Shown: in pieces, positions 47,520 to 60,370 of the stretch | How the letters are laid out: every line of letters starts with the position of its first letter | Position numbering within the stretch: the first letter of the stretch is position 1 | NCBI GenBank assembly: GCA_012295275.1 | Contig: CM022671.1 | Coordinates: 2,565,386-2,629,385, forward strand | DNA: 64,000 nucleotides | Origin: Chrysomallon squamiferum | Taxonomy: Eukaryota > Mollusca > Gastropoda > Neomphalida > Peltospiridae | Direction: 5' to 3' | Notes under the pieces: model-generated | The model's input: the letters and a program-made list of their open reading frames with translations, nothing else | What the model was told of the DNA's origin: nothing | Database searches by the model: none | Translations under genes and position numbers: made by a program

Positions 47520-49099
47520 GGTATTTATTTAATCTTGTTATATCAGAAGTGTATTGTTGTTAGTACTAAATACATTGTGATATGAGGTAAATCAATAAAT
47601 AAATAAACAAATGGGTTAATTATATTGGAATCCTGGACAAAGCCAACATGGCGGTCAGATCTAAAATAATAAATTTTTCATGACATTGCATTGAAACAAT
47701 GAAATTTGTTGATGATTAATAATTTGGGGTTTTTTTTGTTGTTGTTTTTTTATTATTTATTAAAGTACAGTTTTTTTTTTCTTGCTTATTATTATTTTTT
47801 TTTAATTCGAATAATTACACACTTTTATAAGAATGAACTCTTTACCTCATGTTACTACCAACCTTTACAAAACACGTGTATTTTCTGTTTAGTGTTTGGG
47901 GTGGGGGGATTGAGGCTCCCACACCGGCGAAAAATGAAGTGTTATCTGAATGACCGACTAGACTAGATTGTTTAACAAAATCTTATTAACGTATTCTTAT
48001 TGAACAAAAAAAATCTGTACAGTGTACATTTAATAACCGGAAGTTCTGCGCCTTTGTGCGAGTGCGTGCGTGCATGCGTGGCTGCGTCTTACAGGGAGTT
48101 TGTGGCGCACGAGATTTTTTAAATAACGAAATTTCGGTTCAAAACGCATTACAAAGTGTGTTTCCAACTCTTCCAAGGCTTTTCTAGGACTGACATTTAA
48201 TTAAACAAAACAAATATTGAAAGAGTTCGCTTCAGTTTTTTTAAACAGATTTTTAAAAGTACTTTTACAGAAACACTTTAATTTTTATTCAGGGATTATG
48301 TTTTGTTTATTTTAACGTTTTCGTCGTGTTATTATATTTATGTTCTGATCTTTACATTTTTACATGCTTTCATTATTTTTGTTTGTTTGTCTGTGGGTCT
48401 TACTGACATTTTTTTCTTTTATTAAGGAGATGCCAGTATGTTATATGTTACTGAGAGATGACGTTTTAGTAATATTGAACATATACAGTTACAGTTTATT
48501 AGTTTTATTCACGCAAAAAACACACTTGCTCACAATATGTATTATATTTCATTTACTGAAAGCAAGAATTATTGTAAACAAAAATCTTGAATTGAAAAAC
48601 CGTTTTATTATTATTTTTTTTTTATTTATTACTTTTTATTTAACAGGAGCGGTTACAAAATAACGACATAATAAAATAATATAAAGCAGCATATCAAATG
48701 TATATAGATGTGCATCTATTATCAACGAACACATAAGCGAAATGCATACAAATATATTTCTGAACTTTAGTCGTTAACTCCACAATTAAAGTTTAAGATG
48801 TTACTAACTTTATTCTTTGGAATATAATTTATGTATACGTGGTCTAAAAAGTAGGAGCACCATGAAGGGATAGAGGGGATACAGGCACTACGTGTAAAAT
48901 ATGCACGAAGGGACTGTGTTTCAGTGAAAGAAAAAAGCACATGCTTATGATATTGGAACAATTTATCTAGCAACATGAATGAAAACACACGGATCGCTTA
49001 ACATACTATATCTGTTAAATACTCGTTTTCTTCTGTTTTCATTTATGTGACATAAACAGTTACCTGATTATACTCAGCAGAAATACATATTAACTGCCA

Positions 49100-49500
49100 T
49101 TCCGGTATTATGTGAAACACACATACCATCATGCAGGCATGTTGTTGCATATACAATAGTCTACATTACATAACAAAAACAGAGTATCATATGATAAACT
49201 TGTATCATCATTCTGACACTGCATGATATAATACACATATCATTCTGGCATCTTATAATATACATGTACCATTATTCTGGCGTCATGTCATATACTGCAT
49301 AATACATATACCATCATTCAGACATCACGTTATACACACTTATCATCATTCTGGTCCGATGTCATAAACTCGTATCATCATTCAGTAATCATGACACGAA
49401 CGTCTACCATATTTCTGGCATCATGCCACGTACACATTCTGACATAACATCACACAGAATCTTTCACGCAACGTGTGATATACACGTACCATCATATAAA
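49100..49500. repeat. Degenerate tandem repeat, about 36-42 bp unit
   Basis: About ten diverged units of the kind TACCATCATTCTGGCATCAT followed by GTCATATACAC. Unit starts are visible near 49205, 49240, 49270, 49310, 49345, 49375 and 49410. Confidence 0.6.
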
Positions 49501-50668
49501 CAGACATACCTTTTTTCTTGCATTATGATGAAGTAAACATTTGTGACGCAACATTTTTCACTGTGACGCAACATAATCACATGACAAACGTATGTTCGTT
49601 CATTCGTGGTATACATTCATTCAGTTATCACGAGGCATATCGTAGAGCCTCATTCAAAGAGAACACTAAAAAAATGTCATAGCATCTTTATGATATATCA
49701 AACAGTAACAAAAAGTTAACAGTACGACAATATAATATTTAACTTTCTCAACAAGTATATGAGGGTAACATAAGGACATTCAAATAAAAAGTAATAGAAC
49801 ATGTAAACATAAAAAGTAATATAAAGTTATATAGTAACAAAAAAGTTCGTAAGATTATAAAAAAAAAAAGGACGTAAAAACAAGCAAATACAGAAACTAA
49901 CAAAATAAAATATCTTTATAAACTGGTTGTAATCTGTAACATTGCACCTAATGGAAAACGTTAGATCTATGAATTGTAATGTGTGAAAATGCTTCTCTGA
50001 TACAAATAAATCATTCTTAAAAGGTAAGAAAAAACGAATGGTACCTTAGTTTTCCCAACGAGTTAAAATAGTGGATGAAAGGTACTAATGTTTATTAATT
50101 TTAGTTCATAATAATCTTAGTTTTGTTCAAAATAGGCAATGATTAACTGAATCTTAATATGATAACAACTGATTACTTTATTAAACAAATACACATATTT
50201 AAATAAATGTAGCCAGGAGCAGAATTAATTAAAAACACAGAAACGTTTTCACTGAAGAGGTAGAAATTCATCACAAGTGTGGAAATTAAAGTTATTTTAT
50301 ATCTTAGGTAAAGTACACTCTACTTTGGTAGTTAGTTCTGCTACAATACATTTTGGTTACAAAATGAACTAAGTCCTGTATAAATTTTACTGTTATTATC
50401 AGTATATGAATGTTATTATATTCATGAGTATTATATAATTACATTTTACACAAATATTACGATGCAGAGGAAAAACGCTATCATAAATTTTAGATATCTG
50501 TTAATACATCTTGTATAACTACTTTTATCACATTCTGTAAAAATTCGCTTATGTCTGCTAAACATTTTATTTTTATTTTATTAAGTTCTTTAGAAAATGT
50601 TATTTCGTCATTTAGAAATATGTCACTATATAATGTATATAATAACCTACTGCCATTAACGAAAGTAA

Positions 50669-50977
50669 TACTGCTGAAGAAAGCAGAGTTAGACAAAAGA
50701 GAGCAATGCGCCAGGCTGTGAAGATACAATCAAACCATTCTGAAAATATACTATTGTATTTTTGATAAACAAAACCTATGGTACTGTAATATATGTCATA
50801 ATAAAATGATTTTACATTCCCCAGAATATATATAAAGCACAGTTTAAACTTAATTCACAGCAGTAGAGTCACACCACTTGATTCTTTTATCTGCTGTTTT
50901 CAATACTGCTGAAGAAAGCACAGTGAGATAAAAGCTTTACACAGGAGATAACAATGCACCAGGCTGTGAAGACAGTC
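50669..50977. repeat. Diverged duplication in the ANKFY1 3' flank
   Basis: AATACTGCTGAAGAAAGCA starts two similar ~60-75 base stretches, one at 50669-50728 and one at 50908-50977. Both end near CCAGGCTGTGAAGA. They lie just past the ANKFY1 stop, probably in its 3' UTR. Confidence 0.75.
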
Positions 50978-50982
50978 ACGTT

Positions 50983-51155
50983 TCAAAAAGCACCAACAGT
51001 TAGGACATCAAAACATATATCACACACGCGAACAGGCTTTGACAAGTTGAATTTAACAATTGGCATGTCTTTGCTGGAACATTTTGCACACAGCAAACGT
51101 CCACAGTGGCGACTGAAATAAATACACACATAAAAATTATTAAAAATCAGACACT

Positions 51156-51213
<58 letters not shown>

Positions 51214-51492
51214 TTTATATTGATCCAAAAGAAAAAAAAGATTCTCTATAATAATTAAATTTAAAAAACAGTTTCTGTACCACACATATTTATTTAAAGA
51301 AAGGACATGCTGTATAAGATATATTATGCAAATACCATTTAAATTATTATTATTATTTTTTTTTTTTTTTTTATCAATTCTCAAAACATTTATCTTATTA
51401 CCAGTGGTGTTTTCTTGTTTTAATACTGAATTTGGCAGCACACTCCAAACAGTTTTCTCCTTCACTCCATGGAGGTTCCTTTGATAACATAT
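50983..51492 (-). other. ANKFY1: FYVE zinc-finger exons of ANKFY1
   Basis: The last two coding exons encode a WSEGENCLEC start, the basic patch RKHHCRHCGR and further CxxC pairs (LLCAKC, VCDIC). Eight zinc ligands can be placed. The (R/K)(R/K)HHCR motif that contacts PI3P is intact. The motif is split by intron 51401-51113 inside a cysteine codon. That intron contains an (AAT)n run at about 51160-51211. Confidence 0.93.
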
Positions 51493-54400
51493 CTTAGAAA
51501 ATAAAAAATAAATAAAAATAACAGTATATATATACACAAACACAAACACACACACAGTCACACACATTACCAATTTTGAACTGTCAAAAATATCTTAATA
51601 GATAATCATTTAAATTATCCATAATACATTTATGGCCAACAATATTCTAGCTAAAAAGGTAAAGAATACTTTTTTCTCTCTTATTTTTTTAACAATACAA
51701 AAAGAAAAACAAGTATCAAAGTAATAAAATTTCAATAAAAATGGTGAAATTATTACCTAGAAGTTTAAAGAGAAGTTGTTTTGTGGCTACGGCAGCATTG
51801 AAGATGCTGAGTCCATCTTTGTTGACAGTTCCAAAACATGCTCCTGCACGGACCAGGGCTCGACACAGGTTTCCATTTCCATTCACATAGGCAAGTAACA
51901 GAGCTGAAACCCCCAAAATAAACACATTTAAAAACAAAAACTGTTGAGTAAATAAAAATGTCAGACAACAAAACATATTATGCCTGATCTGTATTTATTA
52001 CTAAAGTCAAAATCTAAATAAATGTTCTCATCAAATTACTATTAAGCAATTCATTTGAATTACCTAAAACAGTGAAGCACAAGATAAATTACTACTTATT
52101 TGTGATGTACTCATTTTTCATCAGTTATTAAATTATCATCACTTTCAGACAAAAAACATCTCTAAACTGACATGATAATCAGACATCAGATAAATTAACA
52201 TATTCACTGGAATATATATCAAACATGAACTCACCCGAATTGCCCTCATTATCTGGACAGTCTATTGGGTAATCTGGCATTGTCTCCTTAAATAGATCAA
52301 AAATGGCTGCTGAGTTGTCTTTCCCATGAGTTGCCAGGATGTGCAAAGGATTTCGACCTCTGAAAAGTAATTAATTATCAGACTTATGTTTTATGAGATC
52401 ATTATTAAAATTTACTGACAAGTTAAATTCATATGAGCATTTACAGTTAACCATCAACAATATTGTAATAAATGTGCACATCTAACATTTACGTAGATAC
52501 TCCTTGTGCAATGGTAAGCTGGGAATATCCAAATACAGTTATGGTGTTTATATACTTTTTATCAAAACCTACCACTGGATGTGTATCTACAGATACTCTT
52601 ACACCTTCTGGTATATTCTTTACATTTCCACTCAAACACTGATGTCTGATGGCATCATTCAACAATATGTGATTTCACTATATGCTTCCAAATCAACCTC
52701 CCTATGATAGTTTGAAACAGTATTTTAATGAACAAATGTTAAAAACCTATAGTCAGTACGAGACACACTTTCACTGATGTTAAATATACAAAAAACACTG
52801 ATTACTTACTTGCAGTTTACCATCTCAGCATTTATCCTACACTCTGTGAGAAGAACTTTGATTGTGTTCAGATTACCATGATACACTGCCACATGCAACG
52901 CTGAAAAAGACTGAACGTGATTTAATATGAACAAAATCCTTACAGAATTAAAAAGAGCATACCATTGTAATGTAACTTATTATTACTACCATGTCAAACC
53001 CTCAAGTCTTGTTAGGCGAAACCAAAGCAATGAGACTAAGAATTATACGAAATACTAATAATTATACATGCAAATTTAAAATGAAATAATTTATTTACAT
53101 ATCATACACACCATTATTAAGATCCTCATCCACAGCATCATAGTCAATTCCATTATCTATGAGGACAGAACAGATGGAGGAGAAATCATTGGCTGCTGCA
53201 AGATGTAAACATGTCTCTTTTGATTTTGTGGTCTCATTTACATTGGCTCCTGCCAGTAGCTACCAAAATGGTCCAGAATATAATAAAAAATAAATGATAA
53301 ATATTGTACATTACATTTCAAATGATAAGAGATACCTTGCTAACCAGAATCCATAACATAATGAAAATCAGTATTTTTGATGAATAATAATAAAAAGTTA
53401 AAAGTATGTTATTGTGCATTATTTATTTATTTTATTTTATTTTTTGTTTACTACTTTGCTAGTTTGGAGTGATTAAAGCTGAATGGGAAAGGAATTTTTT
53501 GAGAACTATATTACATATAATGTAATAAGTTTATAATTTTATAAAAATCAAAACTAAAAAATGTTGAAAGATCTCTTATCAGAAATTAAATAATGATAAT
53601 GATAATGATAACAAAACTACTGGTAATATCAATAATTAACAATACCAACCACAGCAATAATATTCATAATAATTATTGTCACTGATTAATATTAAACACA
53701 AATGTAATAAAATCTTGTTACCAGATTTCTAACAATGATTTCAGAGCCTGCATGGACAGCAAGGTGGAGGGGAGATAACTGCTGTGAGTCCTGCACTTTA
53801 GAGTTGGGATTTGCATGCACACTGAGTAAAAAGAGAACACTTTCAATATCAGCCTTCATGATGGCAGTGTGGAGAAAGTTCCGTCCTCTTCCATCAACCT
53901 CAATCACAAAACAAACACTAAATAAGTTAATAATTAACAGAATGAACTTTAGGTTGAGAGATATTGTTCTGCATCTGCTCCTAATGATCAACAAGAGAGA
54001 AAATGAATAACTGAAACAAATCAGTCTACTACAGTGAGATCTGTCTTAACTACATAGTGATAATAGTCATTGTAATTTTTTAAATAATACAAAAATAAGT
54101 ATTTTTTCCTCTTTTTTTTCACTAAAGCTAAATCCTTTTCAAGATAATATGTATTAAAAATGGTGATCTTTAAGGTTTCAAGAGAAAATATTTAACTGGG
54201 TTGTAATAATTAAGTTGTTTTGTTAATTGTTCTGTTTGTTTTTGAAAAACTATTAGTCTTATTTAAAAATAATTATGATATAATGAAACATTAACTATTT
54301 GGATGGAATAACATAATGACCATTATCCACTTGTATCACACTGTAAAAGAGTTTCTGATTTTAAAATTCAATTAGGTTTAAATTAAAAAGAAATTCGTTC

Positions 54401-57400
54401 ACCTGTTCAGCTGCAGTAGGCTCACGGTTGAGAATGGCCTGTGCTGCCTTGTTGTTCTTTGTTGTCATGGCACAGGCAAATGGGCTGTGGCCATTTTTGT
54501 CTCTTAATGTCAGATTTAGGTTGGGGTGTGACAAGAGAAGGGAGATAATCACTGAATGTTGGTTCTCTATGGCAATGTGAATGGGAGTTTTTCCTTCTGA
54601 GTCCTATTTAAATAAACATGTCAGCATTAATGTGAAAATTGACATATATCTATGATGAGTGATATAAAAACATTAACAAGAAAACTGTAAGTGATACTAA
54701 AATAATCATAATGTCTTCTTCTGCTGGTCTACATTGCAACATAATAGAGAATTAATTTTCCTTATTAGGAAATTTCATATTCCAGCCATTAGTATATAAG
54801 AGGTAATTAAATGCCCTGTTTATGTATCCCAAAATACTGTAAATTATAGATCCAAGAAACTTTGTTTCAAATGGAAAAATGTAGTAGTCATCTGTATGTC
54901 AGAAATATTAAATGCCTCAAGTCCAACATGAAGCTTGTAATGGTATTATTATAACATAAATCAAGAGAATTTTTTTTAAATAGTAGCCTATATTGAGTTT
55001 TCTGTGTCAGAAGCAGAAATGTTTCACACTTCATAATGTATGTTCTAATTAATTCTATTTGTCTCTAACCTGAGCATTAACATCAGCAGACTGTTCCATC
55101 AAACACTGCACCACCATCTCCAGACCCCAGGCACAAGCCAAATGTAAGGGACTCTGCCCATCTCTGAAAGCAACAAGTACATTAAAATATACAGAACACT
55201 AGTGGTGATTCCTGTATTTCCAAAATCAGACTCAAAGAAAGACAGGAAAAGATACAGACACAGAGAGTTAGAAACTGAAGAGAACAGACAGAGAGAAAGG
55301 TATGAGTGAGAGTGAGAGGGTAGAAAAAGAAGAGAGATGTCCAAAAACAATATTACATCAAATCATTGTTTCATGTTTCTGAATCAATCAATATTGCAAG
55401 ATTATGATAAGTCTGTCTGATTTAATATTTTAGAATGTAAATATGTGTGTGTGGAAAACTAAACTTTTTACCTTGACTCTTCTCCATTAGAACAATCTTG
55501 TCCTTCTCTCCGTGGACTGTTTTTGTCACAACCACTGAAAATACAACATTTATTAATCAGTGTTTATTAAAAAAAAATCTTTAAACTTTACTACAGACTA
55601 ATTTTTTTAACAAACAGTAATCATTTAATACACCTAAATTTTACTGACTCATTTTACTCTAACATGAAGAAATATTTAAAAGGATTAAAACAGTCATTAC
55701 TGACAATCAGTAGTGCCTACAATACAGAAAATGTAAACAGACTTAAATTTTAATCTTAAATAGACTGTCAGACAAAATATCCATTTTCTCCTGATACTAC
55801 TGAGAAATAAAATTTTACTTTATCAGTACAACTGACACCACATGCTACGTTTGTCATAATTTGTACCTTTTAATGAGGAAGCATGCAACGTGTTCGTTAT
55901 TTTCATCAATAGCTCTGTGTAGCAACGTCTGATAACAGCCTGGTCCTGGAGACCACAGATTTACATCACACTTGTGTTCTACCTGTACATAATACAACAA
56001 AAACATCAACAAGCTGCTTAGATACAGGAAAGATATGAAGAAAGAAAGAGAAGAAGTAAAAAAGGAGAAAATAAAGATAGATGGATGAATGGCCTGAAGT
56101 ACAAATAAATATGCAAATTGATTAAAACAAAAAAATTAAAAAATAAATAAATAAAAAAGGAAAAAGAATGGTGCAGATTTACATCATATATTTTGTAAAA
56201 ACTAATAAACATATATTGTGTAAATACAAACCAGACATCGTGCAATGTCCTCTTGACCAGTGTCCAGAGCCTGCCACAGTGGACAGTTTCCACCTGGGTT
56301 CACAACATTCATGTCAGCTCCCTTCTTGCAGAGAACGTCAACTACAACTGGCAGGTGACGTGTTATAGCATGTTGCAGTGATGTTTCACCATCTGGAGAT
56401 CTGTGAAATCACAAATCACATTAACTACTTCACTTTCTGCTATAATTTACTATTCTTACTGAATTGTTTCATATATTAAGCTACTTAAAAATACTCATTT
56501 AACTGAAAAGACTAAATAAATTACTCTAATGAAATATTTTTCAAATTTCAAATTTTTTTAATTATAAAGGTTATGAGAGAGACTACACACTGCCATCATA
56601 CTTTGCCATACTTTTGCAGATTCATTCTGAAACACAACTATAATTGTCACTTCTATGGAAGCAGATCAAACTAAGATAGCAAATTTTTCCAGTGAAACAT
56701 CATACTAAATCTACAGCTACAATATTTCTGTGGAAAAAGGCTATCAATCATTCTACTAGTGCAGTTGTAACAAGGCATGCTGCACAACCTGACTTTTATA
56801 AACAATGAAATAAATAAAGCAGAACTATATAAACGTACTTTGCCTCAATGTCAGCGTTGTGTTCTATGAGGAACAGAGCACTGCTAGTGTCTTGTTTCTC
56901 TATTGCCTGATGCAGCAGAGTCATGCCCTCTGCGTTTTTCTCATTGATGTTGGCTCCAGCTCTGAGTATTTTGTCTGAGAGTTCAAAAAGTCCATTCCAG
57001 AGAGCAAGACCCAGCACAGTGTTACCCTTTGAGTCTTTGATATTGAAACTTGGCATTATGATCAAGTTGTTTGAACTTTTAGACACATCAGCTGTAATAT
57101 TTAGAAAAAAAAAGTTAACATAAGTGGTATAATTTATTCACTGATTATTGATCAGCTATTTGGTAATTCACGTTCACAGACTCCAAAATACAGCATAAAT
57201 TTTTCATTAAGCTTCTTGTTAATGTGATCATTACTCATCTTAAAACTGCTAAGTTATTCAGTGTAAAACAATAATTAAGTATACAAAAGTATTATTCAAA
57301 GCAAAGATTTCACCTTTATGTTTGAGGAAAACCTCCACTACCATGTTGTGGTTGTTTGTAAGAGCCAGGTGCAGTGGGGTTTGCTGAGTTACTGGTGACT

Positions 57401-60339
57401 GGTCATCATCAAGACCCAGTGAAGCCATATTAGTTGTCATGTCAGGTGGCTTCAATGTCTGGGCATTAGGATTAGCTCCCTTGGCAAGTAGCTCTCCAAC
57501 AAGTTTAGTGAGTCCAGCCAGACTTGCAATATGAAGAGCTGTTTCTCCCTGATAAAAATAATTTTTAAAATTTAGGATTTTTTTTATTTCCAATATTTTC
57601 ATTATCTAAAACTGTTAATACAAAATCTGTTATGATATGAGATTACCCACCTTTTGTAAACTGTTTCTGAATATTATTACTGATTCATTTTTGCTAAAAT
57701 TACACCTACACCAAGGTTCAGATACTTGGTTAAACAACTTACATAAAATGCACTGAAAAATTTCTGTGGCTAGGTATTACATTTGTTTCATTGTATATGT
57801 GGTTGATTCAGATTTAACTGAACAAAAAATTTATAATTAACAATGCCCAATATATTTTTTATTGTATAGTCACATCATAAATCTCATTAGTTTCATTTAC
57901 ATCACTTGGTGACATTTTCTGAGATAAAAAATAGAGGAGTCAAACCATGGAAATAATTTTAAAGGATAGGAGATCAACTTGTAAACACCTTGTTGTTAGC
58001 CTGTAGAACACTGGCTCCATGACTAACAAGAAATATTCCTGCTGCCTGGTTTCCTTCTTGAGCACAAAGGTGAAGTAAACTTGACCCTGAACAAAATAAT
58101 TAATGTACAGTTTTATATACATAGTTAATATATATCAAGACTTCCAAAATTTTATGTAGAGATTTGTATTTTATGATGTGTGATATTTTATTTAGAGAAT
58201 TATATAGTATTTTTGATTAATTATTTAACACATTAAGTGAATATATTTTAAAAAATTAGTAATTTGTTCATGTGAAAAACACAAATTTAATGTGTGTATA
58301 TATATAAATTTTAAAAAAATGAATATTTATGTATGGAGAACTATGATTATAAATCTTTCTTATTTTTGGTAGAGAACTCACCTGATTCTGGCTCTATAGC
58401 ATCAGGTGAGCTGCCATGTTTCAAGAGCTGACTGGCAAAACTATCTTTCCCATACACCTCCTCTAGATCCTCCGATCTATCTCCCACCTGAAAATAAAGC
58501 TGTTTATGTGCTAGAAAATGCTGATTTGTTACAGTATGTTTGTTTGTTTAATGTTCACATAACCTTTCATACACTCATAATTTTCAAATCCTATAATTTT
58601 TCCTAGAAATCTTAAAGTTCTTTTAAATTCTTTTGGGAGGTTTATTAAAAGATTACAATCCTTCCTGATGCCTCTCTTTCAGTTTAAAATTCTTTCTTTG
58701 ATGTTTATACTTAAAAACTTACCTGCTGCAGTGCTAACCACAAAGATGTGTGTCCATCCAAATTTTTTATCTCCAAGTCTGGATTTCCCTTCTCCAGCAG
58801 AACTTGGAATACTGGATGATTCTTACAAAATATTGCTGTATGTATTGGTGTGCTGCAAAGAAAACCCTTTTCTGAATAAACAGGTAACCTAAATCTCACA
58901 GTCACATATCCACTATGTCACATATCATACAATATACATTAAAACATATCATATCAAGTTGTCATGTCACATCATATCATAGTGTGTATCAGATCTAAAT
59001 ATTATACTTTATTATATTCTTTTATTTGTATCATAAAATGTTTATACTTCAGTACATTTTTAATTCAGATCTCCAGTTTCTACATAATATGAAATATTGT
59101 CAAAAATATTACTATTAAGCTATTGTTGTTGATATTCATTCACCTTCCTGCTGTGTCCTGAGCATTGATGTCAGCAGAATGATCCAACAACAGTTCAGCA
59201 ATTCGAGCCATGCCAGAGATGACGTCAGTGTGAATGACGTCTGGATTGAATGACGCCACCATGTGCAGTGGTGTTTCCTTATCAATGTGAGTCGACATGT
59301 TCACATCAGCATTGTTCTTGATCAAAAATGTGGCTGAATATTCATCACCTGGTAATTAAAATTATAACTAGAGTAATATTACTATGTATAAAATTGAACA
59401 AATGAACAAATGGCTTTTTAATATAGCTGCCTGTTTTTATGTTAAAGATTAATCAACAGAATGGAAAATAACACCCACTGGTTGCCCAAGGCTGATAAAA
59501 TCTAATACCATAAGGCTAGTGTCATTTACAAAATGTTTTTGCACATAAGCATAAGAATTTCCTTAAATTTTGCTGGGCATAATTTAATTTAAAGTGTTTT
59601 TCTCCCATTTCAATTACAAGATAATATAACTTAATAACAGCCAAGTTTAAATTTGACATTTTTGTTGTTTTTTTTACCTCTTTTGATTGCTTTGTGGAGA
59701 AGACATTTGCCAGAGTTGTCTTTTCTGTTGATGTCTGCATGGTTTGTGACAAGAGTCTGAGCAATTCCATCTTGTTTTGATTGCAATGCCAAGTCAAGAG
59801 CAACATCACCCTTGTTATCAACTTCATTCAGTTTGACAGCCAACTGCAACAACAACAACAACAACTGAATACATGTTCAAACACTGGTTTAAATTAAACT
59901 GGTAACAGAGTCAGTGTTTTCTGTCATACATAAAAAGGCAGGATAGGACAAAAAATATATTCTCCTTGATTTGCAAGAAAAATATCTTTGAAAAACCCAA
60001 GAAGACATTTCAAATGATTTTATGGCACTGTTGTCTAATTATGCAGTTTCAATAACCTTATCTATAATCTGTACCTGTACTGTAAGACAATTCTTCATTG
60101 CGCACCCACTGAATACATTTTCATTCCTACCATGTATGATACATATACACACACATACAGAAATACACAGATAGATATAGATGCAGATACATGCATACAT
60201 ATACACATATATACATATATACATACATATATACATACATATATACATACATATAAACATATATACATATATATATATATATATATATGTATACACACAC
60301 ACACACACACATACACATATATATATATAGATAGATAAA

Positions 60340-60370
<31 letters not shown>

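Larger units (their letters stand above)
47520..50982. other. Intergenic, AT-rich, with old repeats
   Basis: No gene seen. It includes a degenerate tandem array (about 49100-49500) and a diverged duplication just downstream of ANKFY1 (50669-50977). A small GC-richer patch at 48040-48115 has no recognisable content. Confidence 0.5.
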
